Notes: generated from the letters alone by a model not told the origin. A DNA stretch of 64,000 nt from SIRX01 sp965213905 (GCA_965213905.1 OZ243922.1:1364001-1428000); one strand, 5' to 3'; shown: positions 16,632 to 24,687, numbered from the stretch's first letter. Numbers and translations: made by a program.

Positions 16632-16985
16632 CTATTCTCCGGAAAGGTCCACGGCCACCGGCAACGCGGAACCTCGCCAGCGCGTCAGGTCCCCGCCGGT
16701 GCGCGGCTGATACTTCTCGAAGAGCAATCCGCGCGCCAGCTCATCTTCCGCCCCATCTACAAAACGTCCCCGGCCCTCGAACGTCGAAGCACCGATTCTC
16801 ACCGTCACTTCCGGGTTACTGCGGATGTTCTTTACCCAGTCGGCGCGTACGCCGCCGCCGGAGAGCATGTAGAGGGTGTGGCCTTCGAGGGCGAACCAGA
16901 TCTCTACTTCGTGCGGCCGTCCGGTTATCCGGCCCGTCGTGGTCAGGTAGCAGTAGTCCTCATCCGCGGGATCCTCCGGACGCAC
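16632..16985 (-). CDS. Nitroreductase/quinone reductase-family (Ddn-like) F420-dependent protein
   Basis: A 117-residue split-beta-barrel protein of the deazaflavin-dependent nitroreductase (DUF385) family. The signature CYLTTTGRITGRPHEVEIWF matches the LTTxGRxSGxx motif of Ddn relatives, followed by YMLSGGG and WVKNIRSNPEVTVRIG. F420 binding is a family property and is not visible directly. It sits four bases upstream of the FAD oxidoreductase in the same direction. Possible functions are quinone or small-molecule reduction with F420H2. Confidence 0.82.
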   Translation of the reverse strand: MRPEDPADEDYCYLTTTGRITGRPHEVEIWFALEGHTLYMLSGGGVRADWVKNIRSNPEVTVRIGASTFEGRGRFVDGAEDELARGLLFEKYQPRTGGDLTRWRGSALPVAVDLSGE

Positions 16986-16991
16986 GGACGG

Positions 16992-17231
16992 CTATCTCTC
17001 CTGGAGGTAAGATAACTCCGTCGCCGCCTCCGCATCCTCCATACTGCGGACGACGTAGCCGCTCGGCTCGTCCCGGTCGGCGATTCGGAACACCTTGTCC
17101 TGCATCGCGTCGGGCTCTATCTCTTCGCCCTTCTCCGTCACCACCTTTAGGCCCAATTCGTCTATCTCCGCGTGGGTGAGGTGGTCGTTTTCGTAGTATC
17201 CGCCTAGCAACCTTTGTCCTTCTCCGGCCAT
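16992..17231 (-). CDS. Hypothetical protein, 79 aa
   Basis: I do not recognise this protein. It is acidic, soluble-looking and has no transmembrane segment or obvious motif (HAEIDELGLKVVTEKGEE, KVFRIADRDEPSGYVV). Spacing of six bases to the Ddn-like gene and 15 bases from the MOSC gene supports a real gene in the minus-strand operon. The ATG is preceded by AGGAGAACAGG. Confidence 0.6.
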   Translation of the reverse strand: MAGEGQRLLGGYYENDHLTHAEIDELGLKVVTEKGEEIEPDAMQDKVFRIADRDEPSGYVVRSMEDAEAATELSYLQER

Positions 17232-17246
17232 CCTGTTCTCCTATCT

Positions 17247-17717
17247 TTACAGTGGGATAATTTCGTCCTGCGCCCGGATGATACCGCCCTCGACCACGCG
17301 GGCGCAGTGGCCGCCGCGGTTCTTCAGGGCGCGGGTCATGCCCGGCTCGGTGACGTCCTGGACGTGCTTGCAGGGCGGCCGGGAGCGGTCATATTCCAGC
17401 ACCACCTCTCCGACCCGGAACCTCTTTTTGCGCAATCCCCCCAGACGAATGCCGCGGGTGATGATGTTGCGCCGGTGCTGGCCTTCGGCAACGTGAAGGC
17501 CTAGTTCATCCTCGATCTCCTCCAGGTCTTCGGCTTCTATGAGCGTTACCTGACAAACGTCGCCGTACTGCGTCCAGAAGCCGGTCCCCTCGCAGTAACG
17601 GTCGCCTTCCAGGCCACAGCCTTCGATAGCCCGGATCTTCTCTACCCGGCTCATCTCCACGCTGCCCTCCGGGGCGACGTAGATACCCTCGACCGTGCCG
17701 GTCATTACCTCCGTCAT
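17247..17717 (-). CDS. MOSC domain-containing protein
   Basis: A 156-residue stand-alone MOSC domain, the beta-strand-rich fold found in molybdenum cofactor sulfurases and YiiM/mARC-type proteins. The conserved cysteine is in SRPPCKHVQD, with GCGLEGDRY near residue 37 and NIITRGIRLGGL in the middle, as in bacterial MOSC proteins. Start could be the first ATG (MTEVMTG) or the second, four codons later. The former overlaps the upstream dehydrogenase stop. It may handle sulfur or molybdenum-cofactor chemistry; no partner enzyme is adjacent. Confidence 0.87.
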   Translation of the reverse strand: MTEVMTGTVEGIYVAPEGSVEMSRVEKIRAIEGCGLEGDRYCEGTGFWTQYGDVCQVTLIEAEDLEEIEDELGLHVAEGQHRRNIITRGIRLGGLRKKRFRVGEVVLEYDRSRPPCKHVQDVTEPGMTRALKNRGGHCARVVEGGIIRAQDEIIPL

Positions 17718-18655
17718 ACGTCTCCTTCCTGGTCTACGCCCAGAACAACCTTGCCGCGGGTATGGCCCTCTTCGACAATATCGTGCGCCCGCGCAGCCTC
17801 CTCCAGCGGCACGACCTCCTGCAAATTCATCCGAAGCTGGCCCGCGTCGAACATGCTCGCCAGCGTTGCGAGTCTATCTCCGTCCGGCTGGGCGCTAAAG
17901 AAGTGGGCGCTGATCCCCCGTGGCGGCTCCGGCTCCTTTTCCGGGGGCACGATGTACGCCACCCGGCCCCCGTCCTTTACCGTCTCGAAACTAAGCTCCA
18001 GAGTCTCGTCCCCGGCGCACTCCAGCACGGCGTCCACGCCATCTGGGACTATTTCCCGCACGGTAGCAACCCAGTCGCCGTTATAGTCAACAGCATCTTC
18101 GGCCCCGAGCCCGCGCAGGTACTCGTGATTGCGGGTGCTGGCGGTGCCGATCACGTGCGCCCCCAAGACGTTCGCCGCGATCTGGACCGCCATCGTCCCA
18201 ACCCCGCCGGAAGCCCCGGTAATGAGCACCGTCTCACCCTCCTGAACACCCAACTCATCCGTAAGCCCCTGATGGGCCGTAGTCCCCGCCACCGGCACGC
18301 CCGCCGTCTCCTCGAACGACAGGGAACCCGGCTTGCGGGCGATAATGTCCTGAGACGCCGTCACGTACTCCGCATACCCGCCACCGGGGAAGCGGTAGGC
18401 GAGGACCTCATCGCCTTCGCTAAATTCTTTGACCTCCGCACCGACAGCCTCCACGACCCCGGCGGGCTCGAAGCCCGGCACGAACGGGAACTCCCGGTCG
18501 CCGAAGACGCCCTGCCGCGACATGACGTCCCACGGACCGACACCAGCGGCGCGGACCCGGATCAGGACCTCATCCGATCCGGGCTCCGGTTTTGGCAAAT
18601 CTACGACTTGCAACTTGTCGCTGCCGCCGAACTCTTCTATAGCTATCGTGCGCAT
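17714..18655 (-). CDS. Quinone oxidoreductase-like MDR-family NADP-dependent dehydrogenase
   Basis: Medium-chain dehydrogenase/reductase of 313 residues from the zinc-free quinone oxidoreductase branch. The N-terminal GroES-like domain has PEPGSDEVLIRVRAAGVGPWD and FVPGFEPAGVVEAVG; the Rossmann domain has VLITGASGGVGTMAVQIA. The Cys/His zinc ligands of alcohol dehydrogenases are absent. It starts ATG 18655 with AGGAGAAAAG upstream, is the first gene of the MOSC operon, and overlaps MOSC by four bases. Likely an NADPH-dependent enone or quinone reductase. Confidence 0.88.
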   Translation of the reverse strand: MRTIAIEEFGGSDKLQVVDLPKPEPGSDEVLIRVRAAGVGPWDVMSRQGVFGDREFPFVPGFEPAGVVEAVGAEVKEFSEGDEVLAYRFPGGGYAEYVTASQDIIARKPGSLSFEETAGVPVAGTTAHQGLTDELGVQEGETVLITGASGGVGTMAVQIAANVLGAHVIGTASTRNHEYLRGLGAEDAVDYNGDWVATVREIVPDGVDAVLECAGDETLELSFETVKDGGRVAYIVPPEKEPEPPRGISAHFFSAQPDGDRLATLASMFDAGQLRMNLQEVVPLEEAARAHDIVEEGHTRGKVVLGVDQEGDV

Positions 18656-18690
18656 CTTTTCTCCTTACCAATTCTCTAGCCAGTAGATAC

Positions 18691-18915
18691 TCAAAGATTA
18701 GCTTTGAACTCTTCTATTGTGAATCCTGAGTCACTTATGATTTTGCGCAGAGTACCTTTGGCGAGATCTTTGCCATGATGTACGGGTACAGTGAGCGAAG
18801 TGTGCCCCGAATATTTCAGCCTCACATGGGAACCACTCTGGCGGACGGCCCTGTATCCAAGTCTTTCGAGCGCTCTTACAGTCTCTTTGCCGGTACAGTT
18901 GGGAATCTCCGGCAC
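18691..18915 (-). CDS. hicA: HicA-family mRNA interferase toxin
   Basis: A 74-residue double-stranded-RNA-binding-fold toxin. The diagnostic block RQSGSHVRLKYSG includes the family's catalytic His, and the C-terminal HHGKDLAKGTLRKIIS matches HicA. It is downstream of and seven bases from the HicB gene, the antitoxin-first order. HicA cleaves mRNA and tmRNA in known systems. The local sequence is less GC-rich than its neighbours, suggesting acquisition. Confidence 0.88.
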   Translation of the reverse strand: MPEIPNCTGKETVRALERLGYRAVRQSGSHVRLKYSGHTSLTVPVHHGKDLAKGTLRKIISDSGFTIEEFKANL

Positions 18916-18922
18916 GAAACCC

Positions 18923-19156
18923 TCAAACGACTAGCTCTATATTGCGGACCTCTCTAGAGTCTGTCGCGTCGGAGAACGGAAGCTCTTCACCCTCTTCGGC
19001 CATGCTATCAAGAGTAAAGTGCAGAGCCGTTCCCATATTCTCGAAGGCTTCATCCGCCGTATCACCTTGCTCCACAACACCGGGCAAGGCAGGGGCGGTG
19101 GCGATGTAAAAACCGTCCTCGTCTTTTTCTACGATCACCTTGTAGCGTCTCTCCAC
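18923..19156 (-). CDS. hicB: HicB-family antitoxin
   Basis: A 77-residue HicB antitoxin of the short type: partial RNase-H-like fold with YKVIVEKDEDGFYIATAPALPGV (read in two pieces), GDTADEAFENM and a short tail. No ribbon-helix-helix or HTH domain follows, so DNA-binding autoregulation is not evident. A TATAAT-like -10 (complement of 19209-19214) lies 53 bp upstream. Confidence 0.85.
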   Translation of the reverse strand: MERRYKVIVEKDEDGFYIATAPALPGVVEQGDTADEAFENMGTALHFTLDSMAEEGEELPFSDATDSREVRNIELVV

Positions 19157-19259
19157 TATGGTAAACCCCTCTTACTCAAGCCAGACGTTCTCCCCAACTG
19201 CGTCGCAAATTATACTCCAAGCTCAAAAGCGCGTTCGATAGACTCGAACTCGGCAACAA
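19157..19259. other. Intergenic region with possible coding remnant
   Basis: The 103 bp between HicB and the LLM gene hold the HicB promoter region. On the minus strand a short open stretch ending at TAA (19210-19212) reads GRIVVAEFESIERAFELGV, which looks protein-like (DUF1330-type ends are similar) but has no start or upstream body. It overlaps the LLM gene's last codons in another frame. It may be a fragment or chance. Confidence 0.3.
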
Positions 19260-20261
19260 CTATTCTCCCGGCCAGTTCAGCTTTGGGATCACCCGCTCAC
19301 CGTAGGCCCGGATGAATTCCTCCTGGTTACGGCCGACGTTGTGGACGTAGACTTCGTCGAAGCCGAGGTCCACGTAGTGCTGGACGTGATCCAGGTGCTC
19401 GTCTATGTCGGCGCTCATGAGGACGCGGTTTTTGAAGTTCTCGACGCTAACCTGTTTCGCCATCGCCGCGAAGTCTTCGGGGTTGCGGATGTCGGCTTTG
19501 GGGAAGGGCATGCCGCCGTTGGGCCATTCTTTTACCGCGTTCTGCTCGGCTTCTTCCTGGCTTTCTGCGTAAGAGACGTGGAGTTGTATCATGCGCGGCA
19601 TCTGCGAGGGGTCTTTGTCTTCTTCGCGGGCGCCCTCCTCGAACTTCTGCATGAGCATGTTTATCTTGTCGTCCGGCGCCCCGACGGTGATGATGCCGTC
19701 ACAGTAGCGGCCGGTGCGCTTGCTCTGGATCGGGCCGGCAGTCGCCACGTAGACCGGCGGCGGCGTATCCGGCATCGTGTAGAGCTTCGCGCTCTCCAGC
19801 TTTACGTGATCCCCAGAATACTTGACGACTTTGCCGGAGAAGAGCTTGTTGATAACCTCGATGGATTCCATCAAAATCCGGAGCCGCGTTGGAGCTTCAG
19901 GCCAGTATGCGCCGACGACGTGCTCGTTCAGCGCCTCGCCCGCGCCCAGGCCGAGCCAAAAGCGTCCCGGATACATGGCTTCGAGCGTGGCCGCGCCCTG
20001 CGCTATTATGGCCGGATGGTAGCGGAAGCCGGGTGGCGTCACGCCGGTCCCAAAGCGGAGTGAGGTCGTCGCGCCTAGGGCGCCGAGCCAGGACCACACG
20101 AATGCGCTCTGGCCCTGTTCCGGGGTCCAGGGGTGGAAGTGGTCCGAGGCCATCACAGAGGTAAAGCCGTTCTCCTCCGCCGTTTTGCAGTATTCCAAAA
20201 GGTCCGTCGGATGGAATTGCTCGAACATTGCCGCGTAACCTACCGTGCCGGTGGTCTTCAT
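19260..20261 (-). CDS. LLM-class F420-dependent oxidoreductase, FGD-like (TIGR03557 type)
   Basis: A 333-residue LLM enzyme resembling F420-dependent glucose-6-phosphate dehydrogenase: MASDHFHPWTPEQGQS matches the FGD SDHF-x-PW block, followed by RFGTGVTPPGFRYHPAIIAQ and FWLGLGAGEALNEHVVG. A longer frame reaches 20348, but AGAGGAGG-CGTT-ATG places the start at 20261. Related but not identical to the LLM gene at 62717. Many proteins with this signature are not FGD, so the substrate is left open. Its start region lies close to the 3' end of the Eis-like gene on the same strand. Confidence 0.88.
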   Translation of the reverse strand: MKTTGTVGYAAMFEQFHPTDLLEYCKTAEENGFTSVMASDHFHPWTPEQGQSAFVWSWLGALGATTSLRFGTGVTPPGFRYHPAIIAQGAATLEAMYPGRFWLGLGAGEALNEHVVGAYWPEAPTRLRILMESIEVINKLFSGKVVKYSGDHVKLESAKLYTMPDTPPPVYVATAGPIQSKRTGRYCDGIITVGAPDDKINMLMQKFEEGAREEDKDPSQMPRMIQLHVSYAESQEEAEQNAVKEWPNGGMPFPKADIRNPEDFAAMAKQVSVENFKNRVLMSADIDEHLDHVQHYVDLGFDEVYVHNVGRNQEEFIRAYGERVIPKLNWPGE

Positions 20262-20320
20262 AACGCCTCCTCTAATCTTCGCTCGCCGATGATTGTAGCC
20301 CAGCAACCGCCGACCAGGAC

Positions 20321-21511
20321 TTAAAAACGATCTAGAGAGAAAACCCACGGGTCCCCGGCGGGGAACAACTCTTCTAACAACCTTAGCGCCTTCTCCGAAC
20401 CCGGCCGCACGAGGCCCCGACGGACGAGTTGCCCGGCCGGCAGGTACCCGGCGTAGAGTTGCGCCAGTTGCCGCACGTCTAGATCTACCCGCTCACCGGC
20501 CTCCGCGCCTCGGACGACTTCAACGCCGCCCACGGTATATTCGCCCGTGTTGTCCGGCACTACGTCGTCGGAGACGTTCAGAACCAGAGGCTCACTGGTT
20601 TTACGGCACAGCAAGCCCAATGCACCTTCTACGCTCACGATCCGGAGCATCATGTCCGGGTATACGCGGGCATTCACGTAGGAACTGTTCAGATGAGGAT
20701 GCAACGGCTCGCCTCTGGGGGTTTCGTATTCGACGTCGAACTCTAAAGGGTCGTAGGCGGCGGCGAAAGAGAGCAGCCCCGCGCGGGCTTCCGGCGTGCG
20801 CGCGACGATCTCGTATAACGTGAGCCGTCGCGGCGGTTTCTGCCCCTCGCGTTCGGATTGCTTGTAGAGCAAGTAGCCTCTTGTTTCGCCTTCTTTTTCG
20901 TAGACGGCGGCCTGCAGGTTCTCGAACTCCGTGTCGCCACCTTCCAGAAGCTGGCGCCAGCGACCCCCGCTGCGGCGCACACCGCACGAATGCCGCGAAG
21001 CTTCTGACTCCAGCAACTTTTGCATCTCCGGCAGATCTTCTTCCCGGTAGTCCCGGATATAGCGTTGCTCTTCGTTCGTTGGCAGTTCGTTGGGCTTTAA
21101 GGTGTAACCAATGCCCTCGGTCGCGAGTTCCCAACCGTATGCCCGGTAGAAAGCGTGGGCAAAGGGAGATAAGAGCGAGAGAAAACCCCCCTGATCGCGC
21201 GTGTCTTCCAGGACGGCCCGCATTAGATCCCCGGCGTAGCCCCTTCGCCGATAGGCCGGATGCGTGGCGACCGCCGCGACACCGCCCATCGGGGCCGCCT
21301 CGCCGTCCACGAACACCTCCAACGGCAACACCGTCGCGCCCGCCCGAACGGCCCCATCCTCCTCTACCACGAAAACCCGATCCAGCTCCACCCGCGGGTT
21401 TTGCTTTTCATCGAAATACTGCGCCGCCGGCGCGATGTCGCCCCCGAAAGCCAACGCCATCAGGCCCCCCAAAGATTCGAGATCCCCACTCTCAAACTTC
21501 CGCAACTTCAA
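20321..21511 (-). CDS. Eis-like GNAT N-acetyltransferase
   Basis: A 396-residue tandem-GNAT plus SCP2-like protein of the Eis family. The N-terminal GNAT domain has the acetyl-CoA loop VATHPAYRRRGYAGDLM; the middle region FYRAYGWELATEGIGY is family-typical; the C-terminal part ends with VDLDVRQLAQLYAGYLPAGQ and a terminal Phe as in Eis. The frame extends to 21625, but GAGGAG-AAGTCT-TTG places the start at TTG 21511. Eis proteins acetylate amines such as aminoglycosides or protein lysines; the substrate here is unknown. Divergent from the PadR gene. Confidence 0.87.
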   Translation of the reverse strand: MKLRKFESGDLESLGGLMALAFGGDIAPAAQYFDEKQNPRVELDRVFVVEEDGAVRAGATVLPLEVFVDGEAAPMGGVAAVATHPAYRRRGYAGDLMRAVLEDTRDQGGFLSLLSPFAHAFYRAYGWELATEGIGYTLKPNELPTNEEQRYIRDYREEDLPEMQKLLESEASRHSCGVRRSGGRWRQLLEGGDTEFENLQAAVYEKEGETRGYLLYKQSEREGQKPPRRLTLYEIVARTPEARAGLLSFAAAYDPLEFDVEYETPRGEPLHPHLNSSYVNARVYPDMMLRIVSVEGALGLLCRKTSEPLVLNVSDDVVPDNTGEYTVGGVEVVRGAEAGERVDLDVRQLAQLYAGYLPAGQLVRRGLVRPGSEKALRLLEELFPAGDPWVFSLDRF

Positions 21512-21586
21512 AGACTTCTCCTCACGCTCGTACCCGCCGGATTTTAGCCACATCGCATCCCGGCAACAGAAAACTTCTTTTGTATA

Positions 21587-21616
21587 TTGGTTCGATATAT
21601 ATTTTATCGTTATAAT
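21587..21616 (+). promoter_or_regulatory. Promoter of the PadR gene, leaderless
   Basis: -35-like TTGGTT (21587-21592) and consensus -10 TATAAT (21611-21616) are 18 bp apart. The predicted transcription start is at or next to the ATG at 21624, so the transcript would have no leader. Surrounding AT-rich sequence stands out from the GC-rich neighbours. Confidence 0.6.
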
Positions 21617-21623
21617 AGATTTC

Positions 21624-22181
21624 ATGGATCTCAGATCTGTATTGCTAGGGTTTTTGCGTCGGGGGGATCACACCGGTTACGAGTTGAAGGCTGCGATGGA
21701 TGAAAGCGTGGGTTTCTTCTTCGGGGTGAGTTATGGTTCGATCTACCCGGCCCTTAAAGCCCTTGAGGTTGGCGGTATGGTGCGGGTGCGGGAGGTCGTG
21801 CAATCTGGTAAGCCGAACAAGAAAATCTACACCATCACACCCGAGGGTGAAGCGTATTTTCGCGCGCAACTAAAGGAGTCGCCCGCCCCGGACAGCTTCC
21901 GCTCGGAGTTTTTGATGCAGCTCTTTTTCGGCCGGCATCAGGATGGCGGACGGCTTCTGGCGTTGCTCTCGGAGCATCGTGCCAGCCGGGAGGCGAAGCT
22001 GGGGCTGTTGAGAGGCATCGAGGCCGCGGTGGGAGACGTCGCGGACCCCTACGAGATGATGTGCTTGCGATACGGGATCACCGCTTTCGAAGCCACCCTC
22101 TCCTGGCTGGACGAAACGGAGAAGCAGGTAAAAGCGTTGGCGGAGGAAAAAGAGCAGGAGGTCGAGAATGAAGCGTCATGA
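21624..22181 (+). CDS. PadR-family transcriptional regulator
   Basis: A 185-residue PadR protein: N-terminal winged helix (VLLGFLRRGDHTGYELKAAM, YGSIYPALKALEVGGMV, KKIYTITPEGEAYF) and the C-terminal Vir/PadR_C2-like helical dimerisation domain. The frame is open upstream, but the MDLRSVLLGF start at ATG 21624 is the family N-terminus and follows a promoter spaced for leaderless transcription. The stop overlaps the PPOX gene by 14 bases, so both are co-transcribed. PadR repressors usually respond to phenolics or drugs. The inducer is unknown. Confidence 0.9.
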   Translation: MDLRSVLLGFLRRGDHTGYELKAAMDESVGFFFGVSYGSIYPALKALEVGGMVRVREVVQSGKPNKKIYTITPEGEAYFRAQLKESPAPDSFRSEFLMQLFFGRHQDGGRLLALLSEHRASREAKLGLLRGIEAAVGDVADPYEMMCLRYGITAFEATLSWLDETEKQVKALAEEKEQEVENEAS

Positions 22182-22821
22182 CGTTGTTCGGTACGCGAAA
22201 GCAGGTTCCCGGGAGGCGTTTGCGCGGGGGGCTTCGGCGCTCGGCGCTGGTAGCGTCGGGGCGTTTGCGGCCGGGGCGGCGGCAGCGGGGGCCGTGGCGA
22301 TAGGGGCGTTGGCGATCCGGTCCCTGGCGATCAAGCGCGCAAGGGTGCAGCGCCTTTCCATAGACGAGCTCGACGTGCGCCGGCTGCGGGTTGGAGAGTT
22401 GATCGTCGCGGAAGAACGAAGCGCCCCACATCCCTTCGAATACCTGGAAGGCGAGAGCTACATCAACCTCACCACCTTCCGCAAAAGCGGCGAGCCGGTC
22501 TCGACGCCGCTCTGGTTCGCGCAGCACGAAGGCCGGCTCCACGCAACGACCGAGCCCGACTCCGGCAAGATGAAACGCATCCGAAACAACCCAAGCGTCC
22601 TCCTGGCCCCGTGCAACGCCTGGGGCCGCGAGAAGGGTCCGAGAATAGAAGGCCTGGCCCGTTCGGTAGAAAACGAGCCGACGCCGGAAGCCGGAGCCGC
22701 CCTATATAAAAAGTACCGGCTGGGCCTGGGGCTCTTCAATCTCTTCGGGAGACAGGATATCGGGAAGATCGTACTAGAGATCCGTCCCGCGGATGAGTCC
22801 GGAGAGGAGAGGGATGCTTGA
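22168..22821 (+). CDS. Membrane-anchored PPOX-class F420-type protein with pentad-repeat stalk
   Basis: A 217-residue protein with three visible parts. Residues ~23-48 are an Ala/Gly-rich hydrophobic segment. Residues ~44-80 form five-residue repeats of the pattern x-I/V-x-x-L (AIGAL, AIRSL, then RVQRL, SIDEL, DVRRL, RVGEL). Residues ~88-212 are a split-barrel PPOX domain (FEYLEGESYINLTTFRKSGE, TPLWFAQHEGRLHATTE, KMKRIRNNPSVLLAPC) of the F420-dependent class. It overlaps the PadR stop and is followed by DUF4188. The architecture suggests a barrel enzyme held off the membrane. The substrate is unknown. Confidence 0.8.
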   Translation: MKRHDVVRYAKAGSREAFARGASALGAGSVGAFAAGAAAAGAVAIGALAIRSLAIKRARVQRLSIDELDVRRLRVGELIVAEERSAPHPFEYLEGESYINLTTFRKSGEPVSTPLWFAQHEGRLHATTEPDSGKMKRIRNNPSVLLAPCNAWGREKGPRIEGLARSVENEPTPEAGAALYKKYRLGLGLFNLFGRQDIGKIVLEIRPADESGEERDA

Positions 22822-23342
22822 TGGCGCGAGTAGTAAATCGTCGGTTCACCGCAAAAGCGGATGAGCCTTTCGTTGTGTTCTTGATCGGGATGCGCATAAA
22901 CCGTCCACTGGAAGTCCGTAAATGGGTGCCCACAGCCTACGCGATGGGACCGATGCTCCGCGAACTCTACCGCAACCCGGAGCACGGTTTTCTCGGCGCC
23001 GAGCCCTTCCTGTACTGGCCGGGTATCGCGGTGGTCCAGTACTGGCGCTCCTTTGAAGACCTCGAACGCTACGCCCGCGACCCGGACGAAGCCCACTTCC
23101 CCGCCTGGCGCCGATTTAACCGCGTCGTAGGCTCCGATGGCAGCGTCGGCATCTGGCACGAGTCGTACATGGTCGAGCCCGGCAAGTTCGAGACCGTCTA
23201 CAACAACATGCCGCTCTTCGGCCTCTCCAAAGCCATCGGTTCAGCCCCCGCAACCGGCCGCCGCGAGACGGCCCGCCGTAGGCTCGGCGGAGAGAGCGAA
23301 CCCGCCGTACCGACTCCCGCAGACCAGGAAGAGACTTTGTAG
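22821..23342 (+). CDS. DUF4188 domain-containing protein
   Basis: A 173-residue DUF4188 protein, a family related to dimeric alpha-beta-barrel monooxygenases. Recognisable blocks are VVFLIGMRINRPLEVRKW, PGIAVVQYWRSFEDLERYA and IWHESYMVEPGKFETVYNNM. The ATG start overlaps the PPOX stop by one base (TGATG) and follows a GGAGAGGAGAGGG purine run; a TTG one codon earlier is possible. The stop overlaps the next membrane-protein gene. Biochemical function is unknown. Confidence 0.87.
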   Translation: MARVVNRRFTAKADEPFVVFLIGMRINRPLEVRKWVPTAYAMGPMLRELYRNPEHGFLGAEPFLYWPGIAVVQYWRSFEDLERYARDPDEAHFPAWRRFNRVVGSDGSVGIWHESYMVEPGKFETVYNNMPLFGLSKAIGSAPATGRRETARRRLGGESEPAVPTPADQEETL

Positions 23343-24033
23343 TGGCGAGCCTCGCCTGGCTTACGGCTCCGATGCTCACGCTCCACATCTCTGCCGGCTT
23401 CGTGGCCCTCTTCGTCGCGCCGGGCGCTATGGTGACGAGAAAGGGTAATCTCTGGCACAGGAGATGGGGCAAAGTCTTTTTCTGGGCGATAACCGCCGTG
23501 GCAGTGAGCGCTGCTTTTCTGGCCTCTGCGGGCGGTGATCCGTTCCTATTCTTAGTGGCTATTTTCAGCTTTTATCTGGCTTTCTCCGGCTACCGGATTC
23601 TCTACCGGAAACGTCCGCAAGTAAGTAAGCGTGCATCAGTTCTCGACTGGATGGTGACGGCCGGGACGCTTCTGGCTTCGTTCACCCTCACACTTTACGG
23701 AGCAGTGCAGCTTTATACAGGCTCGACGTTTGGTGCGGTTGCCATAGCGTTTGGCGCCTTGGGGTGCGCCTTCTCGAGCAGAGACCTCAAGCAGATGATC
23801 CACCCACCCCGAAAAAACGATGGTGGTGGTTCGTTCACATGGGTAACATGCTCGGGGCCTACATAGCCACCGTTTCGGCATTCTCGGCAGTAAATTTCGA
23901 CTTTCTGCCCCCGCTGGTGCACTGGCTCTGGCCCACGGCGATCGGCGGAATCGGTATCTTCTTCTGGACCGGGTACTATCAGCGGAAGTTCTCCCGAAGA
24001 GAAAGCAAGCCCGTCCCAACCTCGACAAAGTAG
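23342..24033 (+). pseudogene. Frameshifted multi-pass membrane protein (DUF2306-like)
   Basis: Two frames together give one protein of about 230 residues. Residues from GTG 23342 give four hydrophobic segments with LHISAGFVALFVAPGAM and LWHRRWGKVFFW. The continuation WWWFVHMGNMLGAYIATVSA, with a further segment, lies in the -1 frame to 24033. The switch falls at a run of six A (23812-23817). One missing A would restore the frame. Read in the first frame, the bases are exactly A AAA AAC, a classic -1 slippery heptamer, so programmed frameshifting cannot be excluded. The GTG start overlaps the DUF4188 stop. Function unknown; conserved His suggests ligand or haem binding. Confidence 0.7.
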
Positions 24034-24061
24034 CAACCGTGTTTTTCGGGTAAGACAACCC

Positions 24062-24092
24062 TTGACTCATTTTATTAGTAAGTGTACACTAA
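24062..24092 (+). promoter_or_regulatory. TetR promoter with overlapping operator
   Basis: -35 TTGACT (24062-24067) and -10 TACACT (24085-24090) are 17 bp apart, placing transcription start next to the ATG at 24098 (leaderless). The -10 lies in the perfect palindrome AGTGTACACT (24081-24090), nested in TTAGT-N8-ACTAA (24075-24092), a plausible autoregulatory TetR operator. Confidence 0.65.
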
Positions 24093-24097
24093 CAAGT

Positions 24098-24652
24098 ATG
24101 AAGAATAGTAGAAACAAGGTCGGTAGGGTACGCAAGACGGCGGAGGAGCGGCGTGAGGAGATCTTAGACGCCGCCGTTACGGAGTTCGCCGCGCAAGGTT
24201 TGCGGGGAGCTTCGGTCGAGGGAATGGCGGAAAAAGTCGGTGTTTCGCAGCCTTACGTTTACCGGCTTTTCGGGACCAAGAAGTATCTCTTTCTCGCCGC
24301 CGCCCGGCACGTCCGCCACCGAATTATGCAGGCGTTCGAGGAGGGGGCCCGTTCAGAAGACGCCCTGCAGGCTATGGGCCAGTCCTACAACCTGCGGTTC
24401 TTCCGACGGGAGGAGATGATGCTTATGCTGCAGGGCTTCGCGGCTTCGGAAGACCCGGAGGTAAAAGAAGCTATGGCGGGCGGCTTCGCCGAGATATGGC
24501 GTTTCGTCCAGGAGGCGGCAGGAACCAGCGACGAGGAGACTTGGAACTTCATGGCCGCCGGCATGATGCTAACCGTTGACGCCGCCATCGGCCTCATGCC
24601 CCGACTCGGAAAGGAGGACTGGCTCCAGAAGTACATGCGCGACGAACTCTGA
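24098..24652 (+). CDS. TetR/AcrR-family transcriptional regulator
   Basis: A 184-residue TetR regulator: N-terminal HTH (ILDAAVTEFAAQGLRGASV, EKVGVSQPYVYRLFGTKKYL) and an all-helical ligand domain. The frame runs upstream to 24062, but that part is promoter sequence; ATG 24098 fits both the domain start and a leaderless promoter. A related half-palindrome (AGTTAGTAACT) lies ahead of the following membrane-protein gene, so it probably controls itself and the next genes. The ligand is unknown. Confidence 0.9.
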   Translation: MKNSRNKVGRVRKTAEERREEILDAAVTEFAAQGLRGASVEGMAEKVGVSQPYVYRLFGTKKYLFLAAARHVRHRIMQAFEEGARSEDALQAMGQSYNLRFFRREEMMLMLQGFAASEDPEVKEAMAGGFAEIWRFVQEAAGTSDEETWNFMAAGMMLTVDAAIGLMPRLGKEDWLQKYMRDEL

Positions 24653-24676
24653 CCAGTTAAATTTTTTGTGCTAGTA

Positions 24677-24687
24677 AGTTAGTAACT
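24677..24687. promoter_or_regulatory. Possible second TetR operator
   Basis: AGTTA-G-TAACT is an 11-bp inverted repeat upstream of the gene at 24723. The flanking TAGTAAGT is shared with the palindrome before the TetR gene at 24098. Confidence 0.4.
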
